A stretch of DNA of 7,899 nucleotides from Nitrospirota bacterium (GTDB lineage: Bacteria > Nitrospirota > CAKKRA01 > 9FT-COMBO-42-15): NCBI GenBank assembly GCA_016214425.1, contig JACRON010000269.1, positions 1-7,899 of the forward strand, read 5' to 3'. The notes beneath the pieces are model-generated. The model saw only the letters and a program-made list of their open reading frames with translations, was not told the DNA's origin and did not search any database. A program made the position numbers and the translations under genes. Below are positions 1 to 6,369 of the stretch, piece after piece. Position 1 is the stretch's first letter. The number at the start of each line of letters is the position of its first letter.

Positions 1-816
1 GCGCTTGATATATTGCAGTCAGCCCCGGTTCTTGGCTTTGATACAAAAATAGTCGGCACAACTAAATATGACCAGACTGAAGGCTCTGATATTGCTGTTA
101 TAACTGCAGGGCTTGCAAGAAAGGCGGGGATGTCCCGTGAAGATTTGCTTTCTGCAAATGCAAAGATTGTTAAAGGCATTACATCAGAGCTTGTCAAATA
201 TTCTCCAGATACAATTATAATTGTAGTAACAAATCCAGTTGATTTAATGACCTATCTTTGTGCAGAGATTAGCAGTCTTTCTAAAAATAGGGTCTTTGGC
301 ATGGCCGGTGTCCTTGATTCTGCAAGGTTCAGGGCTTTTATTGCAATGGAGCTTAATACATCCGTTAATAATGTAGAAGCCTTTGTGCTTGGCGGACATG
401 GCGATGCAATGGTGCCTTTGCCGAGGCTTTCTTATGTGTCTGGGAAGCCTTTAACTGATTTATTAAGCGCTGATAAGATAGACGCGCTTGTTAAAAGGAC
501 AAAAGACGGCGGAGCAGAGATTGTGAGTCTGCTAAAGACAGGCAGCGCCTATTATGCGCCGTCAGCAGCAGTTTTGGAGATGGCTGAGGCAGTTCTATTG
601 GATAAAAAGAAGATATTGCCATGCTCAGTATACTTAAATGGCGAGTATGGTGTAAAAGGCCTTTATGTTGGTGTGCCAGCGAGGCTCGGGAGGGATGGCG
701 TTGAAGAGGCTGTTGAAATAGAATTGATGAAAGAGGAAAGATTAGCCTTTGATAAATCAGTTCAGATAGTCCGTGATGGTGTAGAGCAACTCCACTCCTT
801 ACTTGGAAAAATTTAA
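1..816 (+). CDS. mdh: Malate dehydrogenase (LDH-like type), 5'-truncated by window edge
   Basis: NAD-dependent malate dehydrogenase, which interconverts malate and oxaloacetate in the cytoplasm. The frame is open from base 1 and encodes 271 residues. The true start and roughly 40 N-terminal residues, including the GxGxxG nucleotide-binding loop, lie upstream; the in-frame TTG at base 13 is not a credible start because the conserved ALDILQ segment precedes it. Visible in window numbering are substrate-binding arginines in GLARKAGMSR (R40, R46), TNPVD around N78, LDSARF with D106 and R109, and the catalytic His in GGHGD (H133). The GLARKAGMSR segment favours malate over lactate dehydrogenase, which carries Gln at the discriminating position. 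The stop overlaps the next start by one base (TAATG), suggesting translational coupling to fumarase alpha. The identification is firm; the cofactor (NAD or NADP) cannot be judged without the N-terminus. Confidence 0.95.
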   Translation, partial: ALDILQSAPVLGFDTKIVGTTKYDQTEGSDIAVITAGLARKAGMSREDLLSANAKIVKGITSELVKYSPDTIIIVVTNPVDLMTYLCAEISSLSKNRVFGMAGVLDSARFRAFIAMELNTSVNNVEAFVLGGHGDAMVPLPRLSYVSGKPLTDLLSADKIDALVKRTKDGGAEIVSLLKTGSAYYAPSAAVLEMAEAVLLDKKKILPCSVYLNGEYGVKGLYVGVPARLGRDGVEEAVEIELMKEERLAFDKSVQIVRDGVEQLHSLLGKI

Positions 817-1658
817 TGAAAGAAATACACTTTAATGATATTGCAGACAAGATTGCGCAGATGTGCATTGATGCTGCATGTAATCTTGATGAGGATATAC
901 TGTCTGCCCTTGACAGGGCAATTGAAATTGAAAAATCCACTCTTGGCATTGAGGTATTAAGACAACTAAAAGAGAATGCAGAGATTGCAAGAAATGAGAG
1001 CCTGCCTGTGTGTCAGGATACGGGCATGGCGCTCTTTTTTGTAGAATATGGTGAGGATGTTAAGATAAAGGGAGGCCTTCTAAATGATGCAATCAATGAG
1101 GGTGTGCGGCAGGGCTATAAAAAGGGCTATTTGAGGAAGTCCATTGTTAATGACCCTATAACAAGAAGAAATACTCAGGATAACACACCTGCCATAATCC
1201 ATACAGAATTGGTTGCAGGAAATAACTTAAAGATAAACTTTAAAATCGTTGGCGCAGGCTGTGAGAATATGAGCAAGATAAAGATGCTCAAACCAACAGA
1301 AGGGATTGAAGGAATAAAGTCCTTTGTTATTGATACAGTTAAAGAGGGTGGCATCAATGCCTGCCCGCCATTGATTATTGGTGTTGGCCTTGGCGGCAAC
1401 TTTGAGATGTGTGCGATACTATCTAAAAAATCATTAATGAGGCCAATAGGCCAGCCGAATAAAAGGATGGAGATTGCATCATTAGAAGAAGACATACTAA
1501 AAGATATTAACAAACTCGGCATCGGCCCTGCCGGATTTGGCGGCAGGGTTACAGCACTCGCTGTACATATTGAAACATATCCATGCCATATCGCATCATT
1601 ACCTGTTGCAGTTAATCTGAACTGCCATGCAAGCAGGAAGAAGGCGCTGATTTTATAA
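816..1658 (+). CDS. fumA: Class I fumarate hydratase, alpha (N-terminal) subunit
   Basis: Alpha subunit of the oxygen-sensitive [4Fe-4S] fumarase that hydrates fumarate to malate. It is 280 residues, the usual length when alpha and beta are separate genes. Three cysteines fit the cluster ligands known for class I fumarases: C66 in LPVCQDTG, C183 in NACPPLIIG and C270 in NLNCHASRK. Other family blocks are GAGCENMS (146-153), GVGLGGNFE (189-197) and GPAGFGGRVTA (237-247). The ATG at 816 overlaps the mdh stop and has only a weak purine stretch (GGAAAA) upstream, so translation is probably coupled to mdh. The same family includes L-tartrate dehydratase alpha (TtdA); the neighbouring mdh makes fumarase much the likelier activity. 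Here fumA means the alpha subunit, not the fused E. coli FumA. Confidence 0.94.
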   Translation: MKEIHFNDIADKIAQMCIDAACNLDEDILSALDRAIEIEKSTLGIEVLRQLKENAEIARNESLPVCQDTGMALFFVEYGEDVKIKGGLLNDAINEGVRQGYKKGYLRKSIVNDPITRRNTQDNTPAIIHTELVAGNNLKINFKIVGAGCENMSKIKMLKPTEGIEGIKSFVIDTVKEGGINACPPLIIGVGLGGNFEMCAILSKKSLMRPIGQPNKRMEIASLEEDILKDINKLGIGPAGFGGRVTALAVHIETYPCHIASLPVAVNLNCHASRKKALIL

Positions 1659-1790
1659 GGAGCAAGTGGCTAATAAAAATCTAAATCCGAAATCTCAAAT
1701 TCTAAATAATATCTAAATTCTAAAACCAAATGTTCTAAACAATGGCTTAGGATTTAGATATTAGGGTTTAGTGCTTTTTTTGAAAAATAT
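1659..1790 (+). repeat. AT-rich CTAAA repeat patch with inverted ends between fumarase genes
   Basis: A 132-bp non-coding gap that breaks an otherwise tight gene string. CTAAA occurs five times on the plus strand, starting at 1681, 1702, 1713, 1720 and 1735, mostly within TTCTAAA or ATCTAAAT. Its reverse complement TTTAG follows at 1753 and 1767. A perfect 10-bp inverted repeat, ATCTAAATCC at 1679-1688 and GGATTTAGAT at 1750-1759, encloses about 61 bases, so transcript or single-stranded DNA could fold into a long stem with an internal repeat loop. A T-run (1775-1781) follows but no GC-rich stem precedes it, so I do not call a terminator. From memory, such degenerate patches are dispersed between genes in several anaerobic sediment lineages; copy number cannot be checked here. 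No open reading frame or promoter is convincing. Confidence 0.7.
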
Positions 1791-2357
1791 ATGCCAAAAT
1801 TAATAAAAAAAGAAATCAGGATTACAACACCTTTAGCAGACAAGGTCATCAAGAGCCTTAAGACAGGCGATAAGGTTTTAATCAGCGGTATTATTTATAC
1901 TGCAAGGGATGTTGCGCACAAGAGACTTGTTGATGCAATAAAGGATAAAGAGAAGCTGCCTTTTAATCTCAAAGGCCAGATAATATATTTTACAGGCCCG
2001 ACGCCTGCTCCGCCTGATAAGGTTATCGGCTCTGCAGGCCCTACAACAAGCTCCAGAATGGACAGCTTTTCTCCTGCCCTGATAAAAAAAGGATTAAAGG
2101 GCATGATTGGCAAGGGGCCAAGAGGCAAAGAGGTTGTTGATGCCATGAAAAAATATAAGGCTGTCTATTTTGCAGCAGTAGGCGGAGCGGCTGCACTGCT
2201 TTCAAAGAGGATTAAAAAATCAGAGGTAATTGCCTACGAAGACCTTGGCACAGAGGCCATCAGGAGGCTTGAGGTAGAGGACTTTCCTGTTATTGTGGTG
2301 AATGATATTTATGGGGATGATTTGTATTTAAAGGGGATGAAAAGATATGCGATGTAG
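1791..2357 (+). CDS. fumB: Class I fumarate hydratase, beta (C-terminal) subunit
   Basis: Beta subunit of the same two-subunit fumarase; in this family it supplies substrate-binding residues to the active site shared with alpha. It is 188 residues, a complete family length. Hallmarks are YTARDVAHKR (36-45), GPTTSSRMD (83-91), MIGKG (105-109), AVGGAAALLSKRI (129-141) and the stretch from E150 to P166 that contains EDLGTEAIRR. The start at 1791 is the only credible one: the frame has a TAG at 1755-1757 and no ATG, GTG or TTG between it and 1791. There is no Shine-Dalgarno sequence; the bases just upstream are a T-run and an A-rich stretch. Unlike most adjacent alpha-beta pairs, it is separated from its partner by the CTAAA repeat patch. 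TtdB is the alternative family assignment. Confidence 0.94.
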   Translation: MPKLIKKEIRITTPLADKVIKSLKTGDKVLISGIIYTARDVAHKRLVDAIKDKEKLPFNLKGQIIYFTGPTPAPPDKVIGSAGPTTSSRMDSFSPALIKKGLKGMIGKGPRGKEVVDAMKKYKAVYFAAVGGAAALLSKRIKKSEVIAYEDLGTEAIRRLEVEDFPVIVVNDIYGDDLYLKGMKRYAM

Positions 2358-2375
2358 AGACTCATTAGGCTGCAT

Positions 2376-2383
2376 AGAGGAGA
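2376..2383 (+). promoter_or_regulatory. Ribosome binding site of formate dehydrogenase gene
   Basis: AGAGGAGA lies in the 30-bp gap after fumarase beta, with its AGGAG core 5 bases before the ATG at 2388. It is one of the clear Shine-Dalgarno sites on the plus strand and fixes the start of the formate dehydrogenase subunit, whose first cluster cysteine is only eight residues in. Confidence 0.75.
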
Positions 2384-2387
2384 ATTA

Positions 2388-4442
2388 ATGAATAAGATTC
2401 CTACAATATGTCCATATTGCGGATGTGGTTGTGGCCTTTATCTCCATGTAGAAGATGGGAACCTCACAGGTGTCTCACCTATCAGAAGCCATCCTGTAAA
2501 TAAAGGGACCCTCTGTGTAAAGGGCTGGAATTCTTTTGAATTCATACAGCATCATGAAAGGCTTAAGTATCCCCTTATAAAGGTAAATGGTGAATTCAAA
2601 AGGGCCTCGTGGGGTGAGGCAATAGCCCTCATAGCCAGCAAGTTAACAGGGATTAAAAGGTCATACAGACCAGATTCCATAGCAATAATGAGTTCTGCCA
2701 AGTGTACAAATGAGGAAAACTACCTGATGATGAAATTTGCCAGGGCGGTGATCGGGACAAATAATATTGATCACTGTGCAAGGCTATGTCACTCCTCTAC
2801 GGTAGGTGGCCTTGCAGAGACATTCGGTTCAGGTGCAATGACAAACTCTATAAGTGAAATAGTTAGCGCAAAGGTACTCTTTGTAATAGGCTCAAACACA
2901 ACAGAACAGCATCCCATGATAGGAATGCACATGCTTGACGCTGTTAATAGGGGCGCTATCCTGATTGTTGCAGACCCGAGAAAGACGCAGATCTCAGATT
3001 TTGCACATATTCACTTAAGGCACAGGTGTGGGACCGATGTTGTCCTTCTAGACAGTATCATGAATGTGATAATAAATGAAGGGTTTGTAGATATACCATT
3101 CATAAGGCGAAGGACAGAGAATTTTGATGCCTTTGAAAAGGTTATATTAAGGTATCCACCAGATGTTGCTGAGAAGATTACAGGCGTTTCTTCACAGGAT
3201 ATTAAGAAGGCTGCACGGATTTATGCGATAGAAAAAAGGGCGATGCTTTTCTACTCCATGGGAATAACACAACACATAACTGGTGTTGATAATGTCCATG
3301 CATGTGCAAACCTATGCATGCTCACAGCACATATAGGTCAGCCAATGACAGGCCTCAATCCCCTCAGGGGGCAGAATAATGTTCAGGGCGCATGTGATAT
3401 GGGGGCGCTCCCTGATGTTTACTCAGGATATCAGAAGGTCTCGGAGTCCGATATTAAAAAGAAATTTGAGCATCTATGGAGGAGAAGGCTTCCATCAAGG
3501 CCAGGCCTTACACTCACAGAGATGTTTGATTCTATTTTAGACGGTAAGATAAAGGCCATGTATATTATGGGAGAGAATCCTTTAATGTCAGACCCAGATG
3601 TGTCACATGTTAAGGAGGCGCTTAAGAAATTAGAGTTCCTTGTTGTTCAGGATATCTTTATGTCTGAGACTGCAGAATTTGCCCATGTAGTATTGCCTGC
3701 CGCGACATTTGCAGAAAAGGATGGGACATTTACAAACACAGAACGCAGGGTTCAGAAGATAAGGCAGGCTATTGAGCCTGTTGGGGAATCTATGCCTGAC
3801 TGGAAGATCATATGCGCCCTTTCTAAAAAGATGGGCTATAACATGGAATACAGGGCAACCCATGAGATTATGGAAGAGGTGGCGCTCATTACACCATCAT
3901 ATAGGGGTATTTTGCATCACAGGCTTGATAGCAACTTTGGCCTGCAATGGCCATGTCATGACCTTAATCACCAGGGGACGCCCTTTCTCCATAGAAAAAA
4001 ATTTACAAAGGGGCTCGGGACATTTATCCCTGTTGATTACATACCGCCAGCAGAGGAGACAGATAAGAGGTTCCCCTTTCTCCTTACGACTGGAAGGATA
4101 TATTTTCGCTATCATACAGCTACAATGTGTCAACGTACATCTACACTTGAAAGGGAATATCCTGAATGTTATGCAGAGATAAACCCAAAGGATGCAGATT
4201 CCCTGGGCATAAAAGGGAATTCCATGATGAGGGTTTCATCAAGACGTGGGTCAATTATAGTCAGGGCACAGGTGACAGACAAGGTTCCAGAAGGAACGAT
4301 ATTTATCCCATTCCATTTCAGAGAGGCATCTGCAAATCTACTTACTAACCCTGCGGTTGATCCTTCAGCAAAGATACCTGAATATAAAGTCTGTGCTGTG
4401 AAGATTGAGTTAGTAGAGTCAAAAAGGGATCAAAAAGATTAG
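2388..4442 (+). CDS. fdhA: Formate dehydrogenase catalytic (alpha) subunit, cysteine type
   Basis: Molybdopterin oxidoreductase of 684 residues that interconverts formate and CO2. The N-terminus binds a [4Fe-4S] cluster through C8, C11, C15 and C43, followed by K45, equivalent to the conserved electron-relay lysine of E. coli FdhH. DHCARLCHSS (128-137) aligns with the FdhH active site: C134 (codon TGT) stands where FdhH has selenocysteine, followed by the catalytic His (H135). NPLRGQNNVQGACDMG (324-339) supplies the essential arginine (R327). The C-terminal molydopterin-dinucleotide-binding domain begins near 560 (FPFLLTTGR at 562-570). There is no Tat signal and no N-terminal ferredoxin or [2Fe-2S] extension, so this is a short cytoplasmic form that needs partner proteins, evidently the two genes downstream. 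Mo or W use cannot be told. Other members of the superfamily are possible, but the Cys-His-Arg set favours formate dehydrogenase. Confidence 0.92.
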   Translation: MNKIPTICPYCGCGCGLYLHVEDGNLTGVSPIRSHPVNKGTLCVKGWNSFEFIQHHERLKYPLIKVNGEFKRASWGEAIALIASKLTGIKRSYRPDSIAIMSSAKCTNEENYLMMKFARAVIGTNNIDHCARLCHSSTVGGLAETFGSGAMTNSISEIVSAKVLFVIGSNTTEQHPMIGMHMLDAVNRGAILIVADPRKTQISDFAHIHLRHRCGTDVVLLDSIMNVIINEGFVDIPFIRRRTENFDAFEKVILRYPPDVAEKITGVSSQDIKKAARIYAIEKRAMLFYSMGITQHITGVDNVHACANLCMLTAHIGQPMTGLNPLRGQNNVQGACDMGALPDVYSGYQKVSESDIKKKFEHLWRRRLPSRPGLTLTEMFDSILDGKIKAMYIMGENPLMSDPDVSHVKEALKKLEFLVVQDIFMSETAEFAHVVLPAATFAEKDGTFTNTERRVQKIRQAIEPVGESMPDWKIICALSKKMGYNMEYRATHEIMEEVALITPSYRGILHHRLDSNFGLQWPCHDLNHQGTPFLHRKKFTKGLGTFIPVDYIPPAEETDKRFPFLLTTGRIYFRYHTATMCQRTSTLEREYPECYAEINPKDADSLGIKGNSMMRVSSRRGSIIVRAQVTDKVPEGTIFIPFHFREASANLLTNPAVDPSAKIPEYKVCAVKIELVESKRDQKD

Positions 4443-4456
4443 TCGGGTATTATATT

Positions 4457-5503
4457 ATGAATAAGGGCATGGTACTTGAAAAGAGTAAATTATCTTACTG
4501 GCTAAGGCAGTTGAGAAAAGAGATGTCTCTCATCGGGCCTATGAGAGGAGAGAATAGTGACATTGTCTTTAAAACAGTTGAGAATATCCACGAAATAGTC
4601 CTTGATTGCCCAGCCTCTATCCCTTCTCCCAAAGAATTCCTCTTTCCACAAAAGGAGAAGATGTTCAGATACTCTAAAGATGGGGTAGAAAACCTGAGGG
4701 GTAATAAAGGGAGATTGATCTTTGGTGTAAGGTCATGCGATATCTCGGCTATTACACTTCTTGACAGATTTTATGGAGGGAAATTTGTTGATGACTATTA
4801 TATGTCGCGTAGAAATAATACAATATTTATCTCCATAGGCTGCAATAATCCAGATATAACCTGTTTCTGCATTGGCCTTGGAAGCGGCCCCTTTCTTAGC
4901 TCAGGCTTTGATATCCAGCTCTCAGACCTTGGCGATAGATACCTTGTAGAGATAGGCTCAAAACATGGGCTGGAGATTATTAAGGATTTTATCCATCTCT
5001 TTTCACGACCCAAGAAATTGGACTATGACGATCAGTATGAAGCAATATTAAGCTCCCAGGCAAGGTTTGAAAAAAGAATAAATCTTGAAAATGCGAGGCA
5101 AAAGATACTCTCAGGTCAGGTTAATGATTCTTTTTGGGAGGTGGTTGCGCAGAGGTGCTTTGAATGCGGCGGCTGTGTATATGAATGCCCGCTCTGCACA
5201 TGCTTTAATGTGATAGACAGACCATATTCACCAACAGATGGTGTAAGATTAAGGGTCTGGGATACATGCCTGTTTAAAGGTTTTACAAAGATGGCTGGTA
5301 ATATCTGGCCTGCAGAAAAGAAGATTATGAGGACAAAAAGGTGGTATTTCCATAAGCTTATCTATTATCCCGAACAATTCGGTAAGTTCGGTTGCGTGGG
5401 CTGCGGAAGGTGCACAATCACATGCCCTGGCAGGATTGATATGGCAACTATAGCTTCTAAGATTGATATGGGAGATAGAAGGCGAAAGGGGGGAGGGGGA
5501 TAA
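4457..5503 (+). CDS. Iron-sulfur electron-transfer subunit, sulfhydrogenase beta / AsrA type
   Basis: A 348-residue protein resembling the beta subunit of archaeal soluble hydrogenases (HydB) and anaerobic sulfite reductase subunit A. Residues 87-160 hold the family blocks FGVRSCDISA, DDYYMSRRN, a TCFC motif (135-138) and SGFD. Two [4Fe-4S] motifs follow: C234, C237, C240, C244 with extra C247 and C249, and C313, C316, C319, C323 in CVGCGRC and TCPGRID. WDTCLFKGF and YYPEQFG between them are also family-typical. It has no membrane segment or signal peptide. Expected role: carry electrons between the formate dehydrogenase subunit and the flavin subunit. The start lies 14 bp after the fdhA stop without a clear Shine-Dalgarno site; Met5 (4469) is a less likely alternative. 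The C-terminus ends in RRRKGGGG because the next gene's ribosome site is embedded there. The family is firm; pairing with formate dehydrogenase is inferred from context. Confidence 0.88.
   Translation: MNKGMVLEKSKLSYWLRQLRKEMSLIGPMRGENSDIVFKTVENIHEIVLDCPASIPSPKEFLFPQKEKMFRYSKDGVENLRGNKGRLIFGVRSCDISAITLLDRFYGGKFVDDYYMSRRNNTIFISIGCNNPDITCFCIGLGSGPFLSSGFDIQLSDLGDRYLVEIGSKHGLEIIKDFIHLFSRPKKLDYDDQYEAILSSQARFEKRINLENARQKILSGQVNDSFWEVVAQRCFECGGCVYECPLCTCFNVIDRPYSPTDGVRLRVWDTCLFKGFTKMAGNIWPAEKKIMRTKRWYFHKLIYYPEQFGKFGCVGCGRCTITCPGRIDMATIASKIDMGDRRRKGGGG
5488..5500 (+). promoter_or_regulatory. G-rich ribosome binding site inside 3' end of the iron-sulfur subunit gene
   Basis: Six Gs, an A, five Gs and an A form a strong GGAGG-like site within the last codons of the upstream gene. 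It sits about 10 bases before the ATG at 5511, which supports that start for the flavin subunit over the in-frame TTG at 5463. It also accounts for the four-glycine tail of the upstream protein. Confidence 0.65.
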
Positions 5504-5510
5504 AAACAAG

Positions 5511-6335
5511 ATGAGCAGGATTGCAGAGATATATCTTCCTTCAAAGGCTAAGGTCATTGATGTTATTGAAATGACCCCTGATAGTAAGCTATTTATGGTG
5601 ATGCCAGAGATGCCTTTTAAATACAAACCAGGGCAGTTTGTCATGTTCTCTTTATGGGGAGTTGGCGAGGTGCCGATATCAATAGCATCAACCTTTGGTG
5701 TTCAAAAACATATTGAACTTTGTGTCAGGCGTGTTGGCCATGTTACATCTGCTATACACAGGCTTAAAACAGGAGATGATATCGGTATAAGAGGACCCTT
5801 TGGAAATGCCTTCCCTATTACTAATGCAAGGGGTAAAGATACCCTATTTGTAGCTGGAGGCGTCGGTATCGCACCTCTACGATATTTAATAAATGAGGTT
5901 ATAAAAAATAAAAAAGACTTCAGAAGGATTGAACTGATTTACGGGTCTCGTAATCCCTCAGAGATTTTATTTATGGATGATATTAATAGCTGGCAAAAAA
6001 AAGGTATAAATGTAGTCCTTACTGTTGACAGAAAGGATAAAGATTGGAGAGGGAATACAGGCATTGTTACAGAGCACCTGAATAAGGCGAAGGTCTCATT
6101 TAAAGATGCCCATGCATTTATCTGTGGCCCATCAGTTATGATAAAGGCAGTGATGCAGGACATTTCTCAGTTAGGCATGTATGAAGAAAATATCTTTACA
6201 ACCTTAGAGTCGCACATGAAATGTGGTGTTGGCAAGTGTGGGCACTGCTATGCAGATGGGAAATATATCTGCATAGACGGCCCTGTTTTTTCATACAGAG
6301 AGATAAGGCAATATAATCTTAATTGTACCCCCTAA
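5511..6335 (+). CDS. FAD/NAD(P)-binding [2Fe-2S] subunit, sulfhydrogenase gamma / AsrB type
   Basis: A 274-residue flavoprotein of the ferredoxin-NADP reductase superfamily, close in layout to hydrogenase gamma (HydG of Pyrococcus sulfhydrogenase), AsrB and PyrK. The FAD domain (about 1-105) carries YKPGQFV (38-44), EVPISIAS (53-60) and GPFGNAF (95-101). The NAD(P) domain (about 108-225) carries FVAGGVGIAPLR (113-124), LIYGSRNPSEILF (142-154) and ICGPSVM (204-210). A C-terminal [2Fe-2S] site is formed by C238, C243, C246 and C254 (C-X4-C-X2-C-X7-C). The ATG at 5511 lies 7 bp after the preceding stop with a strong ribosome site; the frame is open back to 5454, but a longer start would add a charged stretch not expected in the family. 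Expected role: exchange electrons between NAD(P)H and the iron-sulfur subunit. NADH versus NADPH preference is unresolved. Confidence 0.9.
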   Translation: MSRIAEIYLPSKAKVIDVIEMTPDSKLFMVMPEMPFKYKPGQFVMFSLWGVGEVPISIASTFGVQKHIELCVRRVGHVTSAIHRLKTGDDIGIRGPFGNAFPITNARGKDTLFVAGGVGIAPLRYLINEVIKNKKDFRRIELIYGSRNPSEILFMDDINSWQKKGINVVLTVDRKDKDWRGNTGIVTEHLNKAKVSFKDAHAFICGPSVMIKAVMQDISQLGMYEENIFTTLESHMKCGVGKCGHCYADGKYICIDGPVFSYREIRQYNLNCTP

Positions 6336-6369
6336 AGCTCCGATTAAAGTGAGAAGCCGGCGCCTTCAA

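Noticed and set aside
13..15. TTG as start codon of malate dehydrogenase
   Set aside because: The four codons before it continue the conserved ALDILQSAP segment, so the gene simply runs off the window edge.
491..949. 152-residue minus-strand open frame across the mdh-fumarase junction
   Set aside because: It is antisense to two strongly conserved genes and its Leu/Ser/Arg/His-rich composition is typical of a shadow frame.
1748..1781. Intrinsic terminator after fumarase alpha, because of the seven-T run at 1775-1781
   Set aside because: The upstream sequence is AT-rich and offers no compact GC-rich stem; the 10-bp inverted repeat encloses about 61 bases and ends well before the T-run.
3772..4182. 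136-residue open frame overlapping the formate dehydrogenase gene on the same strand
   Set aside because: It lies wholly inside the well-supported molybdopterin subunit, has no ribosome site or recognisable family, and reads as an out-of-frame shadow.
5463..5510. Upstream TTG start for the flavin subunit
   Set aside because: It would add 16 mostly charged residues, overlaps the preceding gene, and the G-rich ribosome site is placed for the ATG at 5511.
6336..6369. Possible bidirectional terminator in the convergent junction (GAAG ... CTTC around GCCGGCGC at 6352-6366)
   Set aside because: Only a 4-bp stem with a 7-base loop can be drawn and no T-run follows on either strand, so it is not a convincing intrinsic terminator.
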